This document shows, piece after piece, positions 22,011-33,600 of a stretch of 64,000 nt of DNA. Under the pieces are notes generated by a model. That model had not been told where the DNA came from and searched no databases. It was given only the letters and a program-made list of their open reading frames with translations. Positions within the stretch are counted from its first letter, which is position 1. Each line of letters begins with the position of its first letter. A program made the position numbers and the translations under genes. The stretch is from Lonicera japonica (Eukaryota; Streptophyta; Magnoliopsida; Dipsacales; Caprifoliaceae), in the NCBI GenBank assembly GCA_021464415.1, contig CM038466.1, forward strand, positions 24,739,017 to 24,803,016, written 5' to 3'.

Positions 22011-22210
22011 TAGAATCTTTCACCAGCTGCCATAATCGTGAATTTTGTATAATTTTAATATTATTTCACCACCTGTATTTTATCTATATGCTTTTGTTGT
22101 GTGTTTAGGCATATATTACTACATGTGCTTTTGTTCTTTGTATTACTTTTACTTTTTGGGTGGTGATGCCCTCTCTTGAAATGTAAAATTAATTTATTTA
22201 AGGTTTCATA
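22011..22210 (+). terminator. probable PP7 3' UTR and polyadenylation region
   Basis: T-rich sequence after the stop includes TTTGTATAATTTTAATATT, TTGTATTAC and GTAAAATTAATTTATTTAAGG, compatible with a plant far-upstream/near-upstream polyadenylation signal. The cleavage site is not determined. Confidence 0.4.
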
Positions 22211-22965
22211 GAGCGAGGGGCTGTTGGTAAGTAGTGAAAATCATTTTTGGTACATATATATTTAAACCTGTCTTTACATATTTGAAGCAAATGTTGAATC
22301 TGATGCTGTCGTGATACATGAGACTATGAGTAACGTATTTTAATTTCAATATAAATATTTTGAGTAGTTCTACAGTCAAAGCAGATTTTTTTTTTCCGAG
22401 TATTGTACCACAGTGGAAGTGTATATATATATAACATTTCATAATAGTTTGTTCCACCAAATTTATGTTTACCTTGATAATGCGAGTAACTTAATTTTTA
22501 CTTTCTTATATATGTACGAGCAAAGAGCCTCGTTTAGAAGTTTGCTTTGCGCCGGCTTCGCAATAGCCAATTTAATAAAAGCCACAAAATTGAGTTAGAA
22601 TCCATTGGGTTGAATTTGATAGCGTGTGCTATGTCGGATGCGGAAATTATTAATGCAAAATTAAAGAAAAATGTTATTGACATAATATATCTTTTCAATT
22701 TAAAATGTGATTCAAGTGCATTATTTCAATGATAATCATACATCGTCTGTGTAAACGTTCAAGATCTTGTTTACTAGTTTGGATAATCTAAGAATTGGCA
22801 CAAATCTTAAAACCCCGTAAGATGGAATCAATAGAGATGTAAGGTGAAAGTGGACTGATACATTAATATTTTATTTTTCTAATATATACATATGTAGATA
22901 ACTAATAGAGTACTATTTATTTATTTTGGATTGAAATATGCTCTGCCAAAACTCTAACTAACCGT
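22211..22965. other. intergenic DNA downstream of PP7, nothing recognised
   Basis: No supported gene or element; only short ORFs. Confidence 0.6.
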
Positions 22966-22966
22966 C

Positions 22967-23438
22967 CCGTTTGGATGGAAGGAATGGGAAGAAAAGGAAA
23001 GGAAAGGAAAAGAGGAGGGATTGCATTTCTTTTGTTTGGATAGAATATTTTGAGAGAATGGAAGGAATGGGAAGAAAAGGAAAGGAAAAGAGGAGGGATT
23101 GCATTTCTTTTGTTTGGATAGAATATTTTGAGAGAATGGAATAGAAATAGGAGTGGGAGGGAGTGTCATTCTTCTATTCCCTTACTTTCTTTCCTTCCAA
23201 TATTGGGAGAATTAGGAAGGAAAGGAAACCTTTTTAATAAACAATTTACCTTTCTAATAAATTACATTATTTTTCTTCATTTCCTTCTTTCTATCTAAAC
23301 AGAGTTATTTTCATTCCATCCATTTCCTTCCGTAACTATCCAAACAATAATAAAATTAAACTCATTCATTTCCATTTCATTCCATTTCTTAATGATTAAT
23401 CATTTACTTTTCACTCCCTCCTTTCAATCCAAACAGAC
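22967..23438. mobile_element. MITE-like element with internal 83-bp tandem duplication
   Basis: GTCCCGTTTGGATGGAAGGA at the left is inverted as TTTCAATCCAAACAGAC at the right; GGAATGG-type purine tracts are mirrored by CCATTCC tracts. The segment starting GGAAGGAATGGGAAGAAAAG is present at 22977 and 23060. The target duplication is not clear, so the superfamily is left open. Confidence 0.6.
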
Positions 23439-23524
23439 TGTAAAAGAGAGTATTGCGAATTTTGGAAGTGGGAGTCAAGCGATTGGATGAGAAAAGCAAT
23501 GCTCAAAAACTCATATTCTTAAAC

Positions 23525-23528
<4 letters not shown>

Positions 23529-23555
<27 letters not shown>
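23529..23555 (+). repeat. (TA)n microsatellite
   Basis: An alternating TA run of about 13 units. Confidence 0.95.
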
Positions 23556-24307
23556 CCAATATACGAAAATACTCTATTAAGAGAAGTTCTAACCTTAAGA
23601 ACAAAAAGGACTATCCATTTTTAGGGATAAGTGAAGGATTTTTTACATAAAACTTTGTAGAGATGATATCTAAAATGAATAACTCCACCAAATTTCAACA
23701 AAAAATTCAATTTAGATGTCGGTAATAAACATATGTATCATAGTTGTACTAAATCCACTTCTAGTTTGAATTATTTGGTGAAATTTTGGGGAGATTACTT
23801 TCACCAAGTTTCATGAAAAAATTCTACCGTTTATCTCTTGAAATGGACAGTTCTTATTATTTTCAAAATAAGAAATTCTATTACAAGAGCATTTTCGTAT
23901 ATATAAATGTTGAATTAGAAGAAAAAAAGTTTCTAAATGAAGCAAACATATATGTGATGATTTTCCAAGTGAGCTTCTAGCCCAATGACAATTACATCCT
24001 TTATATAGCTAAGGAAGTTGTCCCGTCAATTAAGGCCATGTTATGTCTAAAAAGAAGGGAAATATTGAAATCCCCAAAAATAATTAACAGGGAAGGTTAT
24101 TCTTATTTATGTACCAGACTATTCTCTAACAAATATTTTATTTTAGTCTTTGACTATATATATTTTTAACAAAAAAGGAAAGAAAGTAAGAAAAAGCCTC
24201 CATAGTTCCATTCGAATGATCGCACTTTTCATTCTATATATTGATAATTGATGATACCTCATTGTCTTTATTCGCGGCTTTTTTAAGTTGACATTACTCC
24301 TTCTCCA

Positions 24308-24328
24308 CCCCCCCCCCCCCCCCCCCCC
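24308..24328 (+). repeat. 21-base C homopolymer
   Basis: An uninterrupted run of C, within CACC...CACCCC in otherwise AT-rich DNA. Confidence 0.95.
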
Positions 24329-24329
24329 A

Positions 24330-27270
24330 CCCCTCTTCCTTTTTTTCAGAAAATAAAAAATAAATAAAAATAAAGCAACCATGTCCTACCTATATTAACT
24401 TTATTTTCCCTTTCATTTTCTCACTTTCTCTCTCCCCAAGTGAAGCATTTGAAACTGGGTCCTAATCTTGATATACCGTCACACACCTTGGATTCTCCTC
24501 TTGAATTTTATTTACTATTTTCTTTTGCATTCATTCATAAAATTTTATTAGTACCATTGCATGAATTATTTAGTTTATAAAATTGCAATCCGTGTGATTC
24601 TTTGTCTCTTCACAAGTGACAACTCTTCAGGCCCAAGGGTACATTCCTTCAAATAATACCTCGCGCACTTCATAGATTGCACCCTATCAACATATAATTT
24701 TCACTCATAAATTGAATTATTAACATTTATTACCCCCAGTAAGTGTAAGTTTTATAGAAAAGATCAAGCTTGCTATCCTAACACTTTATGAAGTGCAAAT
24801 GTATAATATCATATGAAAGTCTAAATGTTAAATAAATTCTACGGGTGAAAAATGTTTTAAATTTGGGCAAATATCAAAAAAGGCTTTGAGCATGTACATG
24901 AACTACAAATGATTGCATAATTTTAATTGTGTGCAAATTACTCACAAACGGCTCATTTTGGTCATGTGAGTGGGTCAAAATGACTAAATACAAATCGTGA
25001 AGATAGCTAACATCCGTTACGCCTATTGTTAAAAGACAATAATAACTTTATTAAAACATATATAATAACACTACGGAAAGTTGTATTATATATTTTTACA
25101 GTTATACATTTATCAAATAAACTATATCCATTTACTCTGGACCTCTTGTAATTATTGAGTCACCTTTTAAAAGTTTGAACATTAATTGTGACCCATGTTC
25201 CAAAACAAAATTATTATTCATGCATTAGTGCTTTAATTCTCTCTCCATCACACCACAAGAAATAAAATAAAGGGCAAAAAACGCAATAAGAGTCACAATT
25301 ATGAGCAAGTGGTGGAAGTTTGAAGGATGCAAATGCAAATGGCCGCTAATCTTCACAACCACATAAGTATATCATCAGGATGATTGCCTCACCTACTTGC
25401 TTAACTTGGATCTCTTGAGAGAGAGGGGGCAAAATAATCATGCCTTTAAAGTAGTAGTTGTAAATTTTGAACAACGTAACAACTAGCTAGTCAACTTCTT
25501 GGGGACCATATAACATAACAATAATTTTAGACTACGGCTAATTAATGTCTCCTCTCACCTAATGTTTGATATGTAGCACATGATCTTAATTTACTTTTTC
25601 TCTCTCTTTTTTTTTTTAAGGTTTTGTTTGTATTTTAAATTTAATATTATGGAGATTTTACAAAGAAATTATTGATATTTCACGGTTATGCATGGACCAT
25701 ATATGCATTTTTGTTATCACTATTAAGTACAAATTGCATGCTTTAATTTATTTTATGAAAAACATAGTATGTATTTCTTTTAAGAAAATCATTCAAAGGT
25801 TGAACAGAGATAATTTGTTTTTAGAACTTGCAAGTTCAAAACAATTAGCTAATAATATCAATAAATATATATACCCAAAGTCACCCAACAGCTTTTTAAA
25901 ATGACGGAAATCTGTTGAAATTTTTGATTAGATGGTTTAAAGCAAAATTAATTGTGAAGGGAGTATTGTGTTAACTGCATGTGTCAGGTGATTGCCAAAA
26001 AATTGGTCAACTGAAATAGAAGGTTAGCTCAAGCGCTCAACCAAAGATGAAGCTAGATACGGTCCGCATCATGGTTTCATCTTTAAGGTACAAAAATGTA
26101 TCACATGAAAACCTTTTCTAATATAATTTTGCCAAAACAAAAACAAACTCACGGATGATTACATATTAAAAAAAATTTAAAGGAAAGGTTTCGGTCTTTT
26201 CCCTTTATTACAATAATAACAAATATCCACCTCTTTCTCGAATGAGATTCGAACTTAAGGTCTCTCTTGAATCGAGCAAGTGACTTACTAACTAGAATAG
26301 CTCACTCGCTATGTAAAAGATATTTATTTCACTGTAACTTTTCAACTGTAGTATTTATCATACCTAACACACACAATAATAATATAAAGTAAACGATTAT
26401 TGCTATTCTAAGTGAGTATTATAACAAGTTCCCCCCAAAAAATGAGAAATCTAACATTTAAAAAAAATATATCCAGTTTCATTGTAATCAAATTGTCCTG
26501 CAAGATAAATTTAAAATGTCGCTAAAAATAGTTTTAGTGCTAACCTCCTCATTTAGAAAATTTAAAATTGATATTGTGTTTTAAGGCATATGTTGAAAAA
26601 CATCATAAATAAACGAACAATATTTCACATGCGAGTGCCTCAAATAATACTTGTTGTCATTATCTTATTTTTATTTATAAATCTTTTTTACGTATAAACT
26701 AGTCGCACATTAACATGACCCATAAAATATCCAACGTAATAACATTAAAACAATCTTCTTCATTCTCCCTATCAAAAAAGTAAGTCACTGAACCACAAAA
26801 CCATTGATATTGATAATATCACTTTTTCTCTCAAATTTCAATTCGTACGTATGATTCATGCTGAACCAAAAGCTTTAACAATTCTCTTTTGAAATAAATA
26901 ACATTTTCTCGCAAAATAATGGAAAAAATAAAGATACATACGAACATTTTGCACGGCCCCTTTGAAAGCTCCTATGGGAATCAAGAAAAGGAGTTGTTTG
27001 TCAAAGTAATTTACTTTCTAAACTTAATAGTTAAACTATGTAATTTTTTAATATATTTGTTAAACTAGCACATTATTAAAAAGAGTGATTTCGAATCATT
27101 ATTTTAAGGGAAAAATAATAATTTTGAATCACGTTTTTATGTTAAATCACTATTTTAAGGGAAAAATAGTGATTCGAAATTACTATTTTTTAAAGAGTGA
27201 TATTATAAGTACCCCGATTTTGTAACTGAAACACTATAATAACCTTAATATCACAATTTAAAAATTATTG
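24330..27270. other. intergenic AT-rich DNA, no supported gene
   Basis: Contains a possible minus-strand SINE relic (26170-26305) and a fold-back stretch around 27085-27200 in which AATCACTATTTTAAGGGAAAAATAGTGATT forms an inverted pair. A stretch at 26860-27000 shares the ending GCACGGCCCCTTTGAAAGCTCC with the tandem repeat at 62.4-63.9 kb. Confidence 0.55.
26170..26305 (-). mobile_element. possible tRNA-derived SINE relic
   Basis: The reverse strand reads GAGCTATTCTAGTTAGTAAG, then AAGTTCGAATCTCA (B-box-like), then AATAAAGGGAAAAGACCG. The layout fits a plant SINE, but I found no clear target duplication. Confidence 0.4.
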
Positions 27271-27283
27271 ATCATGACACCTA

Positions 27284-27530
27284 TATGGTGACACCCCAAA
27301 TTTAAGCACCGAGTCCGTGTCTTGTTGCTGAATTTTAGAAATATTTCACTGACATTTGATCTCGATAAAAGGTTACTGAACTTTAACCTCTAACTCAGTA
27401 AACTGCAACTGAATGTTGACCTTGAAGTCGACAACTTGCTACCTACTTGTATGTTATGTATTGAGGCAACCAACCCCATATGGCGACACCTAAGATTTAA
27501 GCACCGAGTCGGTGTCTTATTGCCGAATTT
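27284..27530 (+). repeat. pair of ~60-bp direct repeats about 190 bp apart
   Basis: GGTGACACCCCAAATTTAAG and GGCGACACCTAAGATTTAAG each continue into GCACCGAGTCSGTGTCTT and TTGCYGAATTT. The element they belong to is not recognised. Confidence 0.7.
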
Positions 27531-27539
27531 CGACATTCG

Positions 27540-28403
27540 ATTCGATAATTTTCCACCGACTTGATATTTAGCATTAGATTGGGTATAGATATGGCAACCT
27601 TTAAAATGACATTAAAACAAGTTATGAAACAAAATGAAATTGGTAGGAAATTGTTAAGAGAATTTGTATTTGTATCTAGAGTTTTTAACACGATATCGTA
27701 TTATGTTTATTTCTAAATTTTGGAACAAAATTAAAATTATGTTGTATTAATCGTGTCTAATGAGATAAAATATTTCGTTCATACTCGTGTTAATTAATAC
27801 GTGTTTAATTAAGATGAAAAAAAATATAATTGTATTTATTGGTTACATTGTATTTATGCGTATCTTGTTTGTGTTAGCTCAAAATAGCATAATTTTATAT
27901 TGTATTTGTATTCTTGTTTTTATTGTTATGTTGGATCGTGTGTTAAATAAAAATACAATCCAAAAACACAAATTATCACCTTTTTGTTAGCCCAATATAC
28001 ATATCAGGTCTTGTAAAAATGTTAGTACTCTAGTTCTAGTAATGTATTTAAATTATTACACTTAAAGAGTCATGTATAATTGCTCACCGTGCACGCATTT
28101 AAAAGAGGTCCTAAGTGGCAGTCCAGATGTTTAAATGTGAGCTCGAAAATCTACCCTCCTCGAATTATTTTTTTAAAGATTAAGATAAAGTAATCTTTTG
28201 CATTAAAAAAAATAAAAAAATCTGTCATATCAAACTGTATGTGATTGGTATAATTATCATGTGATGCGGTCCAATGTGAGTCCATTGATTAATGGTACGT
28301 CAATGTTTTCTTGAAAGGTCATTGAAAATATTCAATTGTTTTTGGTCATTTTGGTTTAATGTTTAATACTTTAATGTAAACAAAAGTACTCACGTTATCT
28401 AAA
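27540..28403. other. intergenic AT-rich DNA, nothing recognised
   Basis: No supported gene. A stretch at 27660-27970 has ACACGA / TCGTGT-type inverted words but no defined ends. Confidence 0.55.
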
Positions 28404-28411
28404 CTTCGAAA

Positions 28412-28897
28412 TAGGGCCGGGACCGGTTCAGTTCTTATCCTAAATGATAAGAACCGGAATCGAGAACCAAAAATTAAAAATAATTCGATTTTGAGCATTT
28501 TTTTCAAGAACTAAAAGTGGAACCGAACCGGTTATAGCGGTTCGGTTCTACCGGTTTTTCGGGAAACCGTTAGAACCGTTAATAATCGTAGGAACCAGCC
28601 AAAAACGGTTCTAACGGTTCTTTGGGGAACCGTTAGAACTGTTAAAACCCTTAAAATTGGTGAAAAACCAGTCTAATAGTTATTCGGGGAATCGTTAAAA
28701 CCATTAGAACCGTTAAAACGGTTCCTAATGGTTCCTTTAATTAAATTGATCAAGGAACCGAGAACCGAACCGTTAATAACCATTAGGAACCGAACCGTTA
28801 AAAATGTCCACTTTAATAATAATAACCGAACTGAACCATTTTTTTTTCGATTTTTTCGGTTCGATTTTCGATTTTTCAATTTATTATCCCAGCCCTA
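28412..28897. mobile_element. hAT MITE with perfect 8-bp target duplication
   Basis: Starts TAGGGCCGGGACCGG and ends ATCCCAGCCCTA (inverted). Flanked by CTTCGAAA at 28404-28411 and 28898-28905. The interior is built of GAACCGTTA / TAACGGTTC words that form many hairpins. 486 bp, non-coding. Confidence 0.88.
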
Positions 28898-28905
28898 CTT
28901 CGAAA

Positions 28906-29360
28906 TTTGACAAAAAATTGAGTAAGTAGTTATAAATTGGTGCAAGTTTTCAGCTTAATTGCTGTCAAATATGGGAACTTCATATTAAAAAAAATATTTT
29001 GCAAAAAAATTATAAAATAATAATTTTATAAATTAAGAGTTTATATACCTAACTCTAGAAAGAATACAATGTTAATTTTGTAGCAAGTTTTTAAAGTAAA
29101 ATATTTTATAGTATTGTGCAAAATTAAATTTGCAATGCATGTTTAATTGACAATGGATTACATTTATTTCCACAAGTTACAATTTCAAACCTATTTATTA
29201 ATAAGACATACATGATAACTTTTTTTGGTTATGTAAAATTAAGTTTGCACTTCTTGTTTTTTAATACGTTACAATGTATTGGTGTTTATTTGATGTTACT
29301 TTAGAGTTTATCTAAGCAACACATAAAACTATACTTGTTAAAAAATATAAATACATTATG
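28906..29360. other. intergenic AT-rich DNA, nothing recognised
   Basis: No ORF or repeat structure supported. Confidence 0.6.
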
Positions 29361-29899
29361 CGTGAGAATCCACAAATGCCACCCCAGGGTCCCAACCTCA
29401 AGTTTGGGGGTCTGAAACGTTGGAAGAGATTTCATCGATTCATTTGCTTCTATATGGTGATAATTCGTATCCCTCGATCATATTCTAAATACAGGACGGT
29501 TCATTTAGAGTTGTCAATACGTTTTACGAGAAAACGGACAAAAATTTGTGTAAAAGAAAATGCTACATATAAGATTTTTTCTTACGAGTTTGTTTACGAA
29601 ATTAGGATTCTATAGGGTTCCAGTAGTCCTAACAACGGGTCGTGTCGGTTCAGTTTCTTGTTGGGTGATTTCGAGTTCGGGTGGCACACCACTAAAATCG
29701 AACACGACTCGTTAGCTTAACGGGTGAAATTTTAAAACATGAAAACGATTCGTTAAATTAACGAGTCACCCGACACGACCCGTTTCACTCGTTAAGTAAT
29801 CGGGTGAATTCATATGACTTGAACCCGCTAACCCGTTTCACCCGTTAAATTGTCTAAAATACACTTCAACCTTTAAGTTTTACAATGTTAATATAATAC

Positions 29900-29945
<46 letters not shown>

Positions 29946-31330
29946 TATTAAAGGGTTATTGGGTTATAGGGTGAAGCCAACATGAAACGACCCGAAATAT
30001 TAATGGGTCAAACGGGTCAGTGCCAACCCATTCGTTAATTTGTCGTGTCTTGTCGGGTCCACCAATAATGATTTGAACCCGATAAAAGTCTACCCATTAA
30101 CTGATAATTTCGTGTCGGATCGTTTCTTGTTATCGTGTCATGTCCAATTTTGCCAAGTCTATGTTCGAGAACTATATTACGGCTTGGGAAGGTGTTAAGC
30201 ATTGTTCCGCCCTTTCGATCTCTATTGGTTTCATATGTTTATTTTAAATTAAAAATTTTGAATGTTTTTACTGATATTTTAATGCTTTCTGAAAATGTAT
30301 TATAAAAAATTTGATTTTTGGGAAAAAAAGGGAAATGGATGAAAACATTGTATTCCCTTATCCGATATTTGATTTTGTCAAAGTCTGATTACTAGTGACA
30401 AAAATTTATCTTATATGTTTGAAATTATGAGATTAATTCGGTATTGCTTCATCAAATAACAATATCAATTATCTAGTTTAGTTTAATTAGAAAAAAATGG
30501 ATCTTATTTGGATTGATTGGATATAAAATTGAACTCTTGAGAAGAGTGTATCAGATACATTACAATATATACGAAAAATAGAATGTATCCGAGTTTGATT
30601 CCTAAGTAAGTTTTATTAGTCCAAAAACCTCAATTTTATCCGGATGATAAATAGCCTTACTTCTTCTAGTTTTACAAATGATTTTATTAGAGTTTTGACA
30701 AGTAGTTTTGTTTGAAAACGATAGAATATTGGTAACTTAATAATAAATTTATCCAATTAGAAAGTGGACGAAACAACAGATATAAAAAGTATGCATTGCA
30801 AATAATCGTAAACACATATGCATATATAATGTAATTTCTAATATGAACTTTGATTACCTCCCCAACGATATATATAATAATGAGAGATAGAAAATATAAT
30901 ACGGCAAAGAAAACTTCCAGTGGATATCATATTTTCTTCTTCATATATTTTCGATAATTCGGTTCTCGAATATAACACTCCGGGTGTCGAGAATGGACTC
31001 GAGAATTCCCTAGAAATTAGACGAACATATAAAACGAACTTGTAATAGCTTGAAAATAAAAAAATTAGTGAGAATAATATAATTTTTTTAGTTAAAAATC
31101 ATGTCCTTTAAGGTGTAGGTCTATATATAGTGTTGGAAGGGTTTGTCGCACGAAAAACCACGATAGTGGATAGAAGCATTTCTCGTGCGACAAACCCTTT
31201 TAGTAGACCTGTTTGTTGTACTACAAACTCTCCTAAAATATGTTTTAGTGTGTGGGTGAATTCCAAGCTCAATATGTACTTTTCGAGTTTTTTTTTGCTC
31301 TTGAGGGAATTGAGAATTAGGGTGTTTACA
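29361..31330 (-). mobile_element. old minus-strand solo LTR of the gypsy family, interrupted by a MITE
   Basis: The reverse complement starts TGTAAACACCCTAATTCTC and ends GTGGATTCTCACG. It follows the order of the intact LTRs at 41018 and 53119, including CCGTTTTCTCGTAAAACGTA, TTCTCGAACATAGAC... and GAACCCTATAGAATCCTA. Flanks TTATG and TCATG look like an eroded 5-bp target duplication. A hAT-like MITE splits it at about 29621-30160. Confidence 0.78.
29621..30160. mobile_element. hAT-like MITE nested in the solo LTR
   Basis: It interrupts the LTR between CTATAGGGTTC and GTTCGAGAACTATATTACGG, which are continuous in the related LTR at 59829. It is rich in ACGGGTCGTGTCGG / CGACACGACCCGTT words and contains a (TA)n run at 29904-29942. 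The flanks are consistent with an imperfect 8-bp duplication. Confidence 0.65.
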
Positions 31331-31486
31331 TCATGAAAAATAAATTTGCATTAAATTTTTTGAATTACAAGGTTAAATTTGCACAAAACACAAATTTGGT
31401 CAAAACCCTTATTTTAAAACACAATTAATAAACAAGTCCTTATTTAAAAAAAAGAAAAGAAAAGAAAAGGCCCTTATTTAAAAATA

Positions 31487-31669
31487 TGTTAAAGGAAATT
31501 ACATGTATTGTGCTATCGTCAAGATAGAATATGTATTAGGGCTTTTACAGTGTAAATTATGTATTATGGGTCATATTGGACTTCCTTGTAAACCGTATGT
31601 ACTATTGTGTTTACGTCCTATTGAAATGACTTATCTAATGAAAGACTGAGTTGAGTTGTTTTTACAACA
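31487..31669 (+). repeat. copia 5' LTR (183 bp)
   Basis: Starts TGTTAAAGGAAATTAC and ends TTTTTACAACA. It matches 54867-55049 throughout with some point changes. It is followed by GTTATCAGTACGCTCAGAGC, the likely primer-binding site region. Confidence 0.9.
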
Positions 31670-31955
31670 CGTTATCAGTACGCTCAGAGCTAATAACCCT
31701 AACCCTACAAAAACTCTAGCCGTCGGCCGCCATCACCACCTGTCCCATCTCTCATTGTTCAATCTTAAAAAAAAAACTGTGATATACATAAATAATTAAG
31801 GTACTCATCTTTATTACTTTTATTATATAAACCACCATGATATATATATATACACACGTTTGTATATATGTACGTAGATTGTTTTATGCACGATTTTTGA
31901 TATATGTAAATAGATGTGTATATTAATGATATATATTATACATACACACGTAAGG

Positions 31956-31994
<39 letters not shown>

Positions 31995-32982
31995 GATTTA
32001 AGCATAAGGATGAATTTTAGCAAAGAAATTACATACTGCTGCAACACGTAAGGTTGTAGAAAGAAAAAAGTACTTATGTCTATGACTTTTTTTTACACTG
32101 CTCATTAATTATATGTATTTTTTTTATATATATATTGAATACTTGGCACATCATGAACCACTGGGCACATATATATATATATATATGCACTTCAACAGCA
32201 CGGTTATTATTTTGAACCACTCGGCACATCATGATTATCATTATATTGGACCACTCGGTGCAGATACACACATATATATATATATATGGACTGCACGATT
32301 ATTATTATTATTATTATTATTATTTTCTTTCTTCTTCTTCTTCTTGGAAAAAGCAGTAACTTTTGGCAAAAAAATAAAAAATTCTCTTTCTTTCTTCTTG
32401 CCGTTATATATATATATATATAGGGAGCTGCTAATGACACACCTCAAATTATTCTGTAACACTCTATATTCATTAAATGCCTTACTATCTATAGACACAC
32501 ACTCATTATTTCATAACTTCCAATCATTAACATTTAATAACCCTAATTAAGAAACTTAATTAATAAAATCAATCATTAACATTAAATATCAATACCCACC
32601 ACTCCATCTCATAAATAAAGCTTCACAAAACTCACGTGCTAAAAAGCCCTACCACTCCAAGCAAACGAGGTTCCACGTTTAAACTCGTCTTCATCTTCAT
32701 TTCCTCTGAAAATTCAAAATTTAAGCAAGATAACGAAGATTATTGTTGGTAATGTAGTGATTGAAGTGTAAAAATCATAATGGGGTGTGAGAGAAGTGTA
32801 GATAGAGAGATTGAGAGAGACAAAGTTAATGAGCAAGTTGAAAAGCAAGTTAAAAGAAATGTTGATCCAAAAGAGGCAAAATACTTGTTTTTTTACTACT
32901 TCGTTACTTGTGATTTCATTCATAAATCATTAGATACAAACAAAATAAAAAATTAAAAAACAGAGCAGTTGTTTCAGAATGT

Positions 32983-33280
32983 ACTCGGTCGCTAAGGACC
33001 GAGGGCATGTGGTTATGCTCGGTTCCCCGTCACCGAGTATAACATTGGGAGCTCTCAGCCAAGTTTACTCGGCTCCTAGAAACCGAGGACATCTCATTAA
33101 CCTCGGCCCCTAGCAACCGAGTCCAACTGATGCACTTCGGCCGTAAAGAACCGAATGGAATTAGAAAATTGGGAGCTCTCAGCCAAGTTTACTCAGCCCC
33201 TAGCAACCGAGGACAACTCATTAACCTCGGCCCCTAGCAACCGATTCCAATTGATGCACTTCGGCCGTAAGGAACCGAAT
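32983..33280 (+). repeat. array of eight short CTCGG...CCGAG inverted repeats
   Basis: Each unit has the form (A/C)(C/T)TCGGN10-12CCGA(G/A)(T/G), for example ACTCGGTCGCTAAGGACCGAG at 32983 and CCTCGGCCCCTAGCAACCGAG at 33101. Units alternate with AT-rich spacers ranging from 12 to about 35 bases. A ~123-bp sub-array (starting TTGGGAGCTCTCAGCCAAG) is duplicated at 33045 and 33168. Confidence 0.85.
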
Positions 33281-33303
33281 AAAATTCAAAATTTGGGAGC
33301 TCT

Positions 33304-33600
33304 CATTTTGAAAACCAGAGAGCATGGTTTCATTTTGAAACAGAGATCAAAGAGAGAAGAAGGTCTGAGTAGTACGCGTTGTGGTGACCGGTGAATAAAA
33401 TACCCAAGACGATCGATGAAGAAGAAAGACGAAGGGAGGAGGAATCGCACAAATTTTGAAAACCAGAGAGCATGGTTTCATTTTGAAACAGAGATCAAAG
33501 AGAGAAGAAGGTCTGAGTAGTACGCGTTGTGGTGACCGGTGAATAAAATACCCAAGACGATCGATGAAGAAGAAAGACGAAGGGAGGAGGAATCGCACAA
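33304..33600 (+). repeat. 148-bp tandem duplication inside the MULE-like element
   Basis: AAAACCAGAGAGCATGGTTT begins at 33311 and again at 33459, and both units end GGAGGAATCGCACAA. The units are nearly identical, so the duplication is recent. Confidence 0.9.

Noticed and set aside
27310..27520. GCACCGAGTCGGTGT resembles the last hairpin of the Cas9 tracrRNA
   Set aside because: It is a short word within a plant direct repeat. There are no cas genes, no CRISPR array and no anti-repeat, so the likeness is chance.
31688..31705. AACCCTAACCCTAC, similar to the plant telomere repeat
   Set aside because: Barely two units, in the copia leader; too short to be an interstitial telomere.
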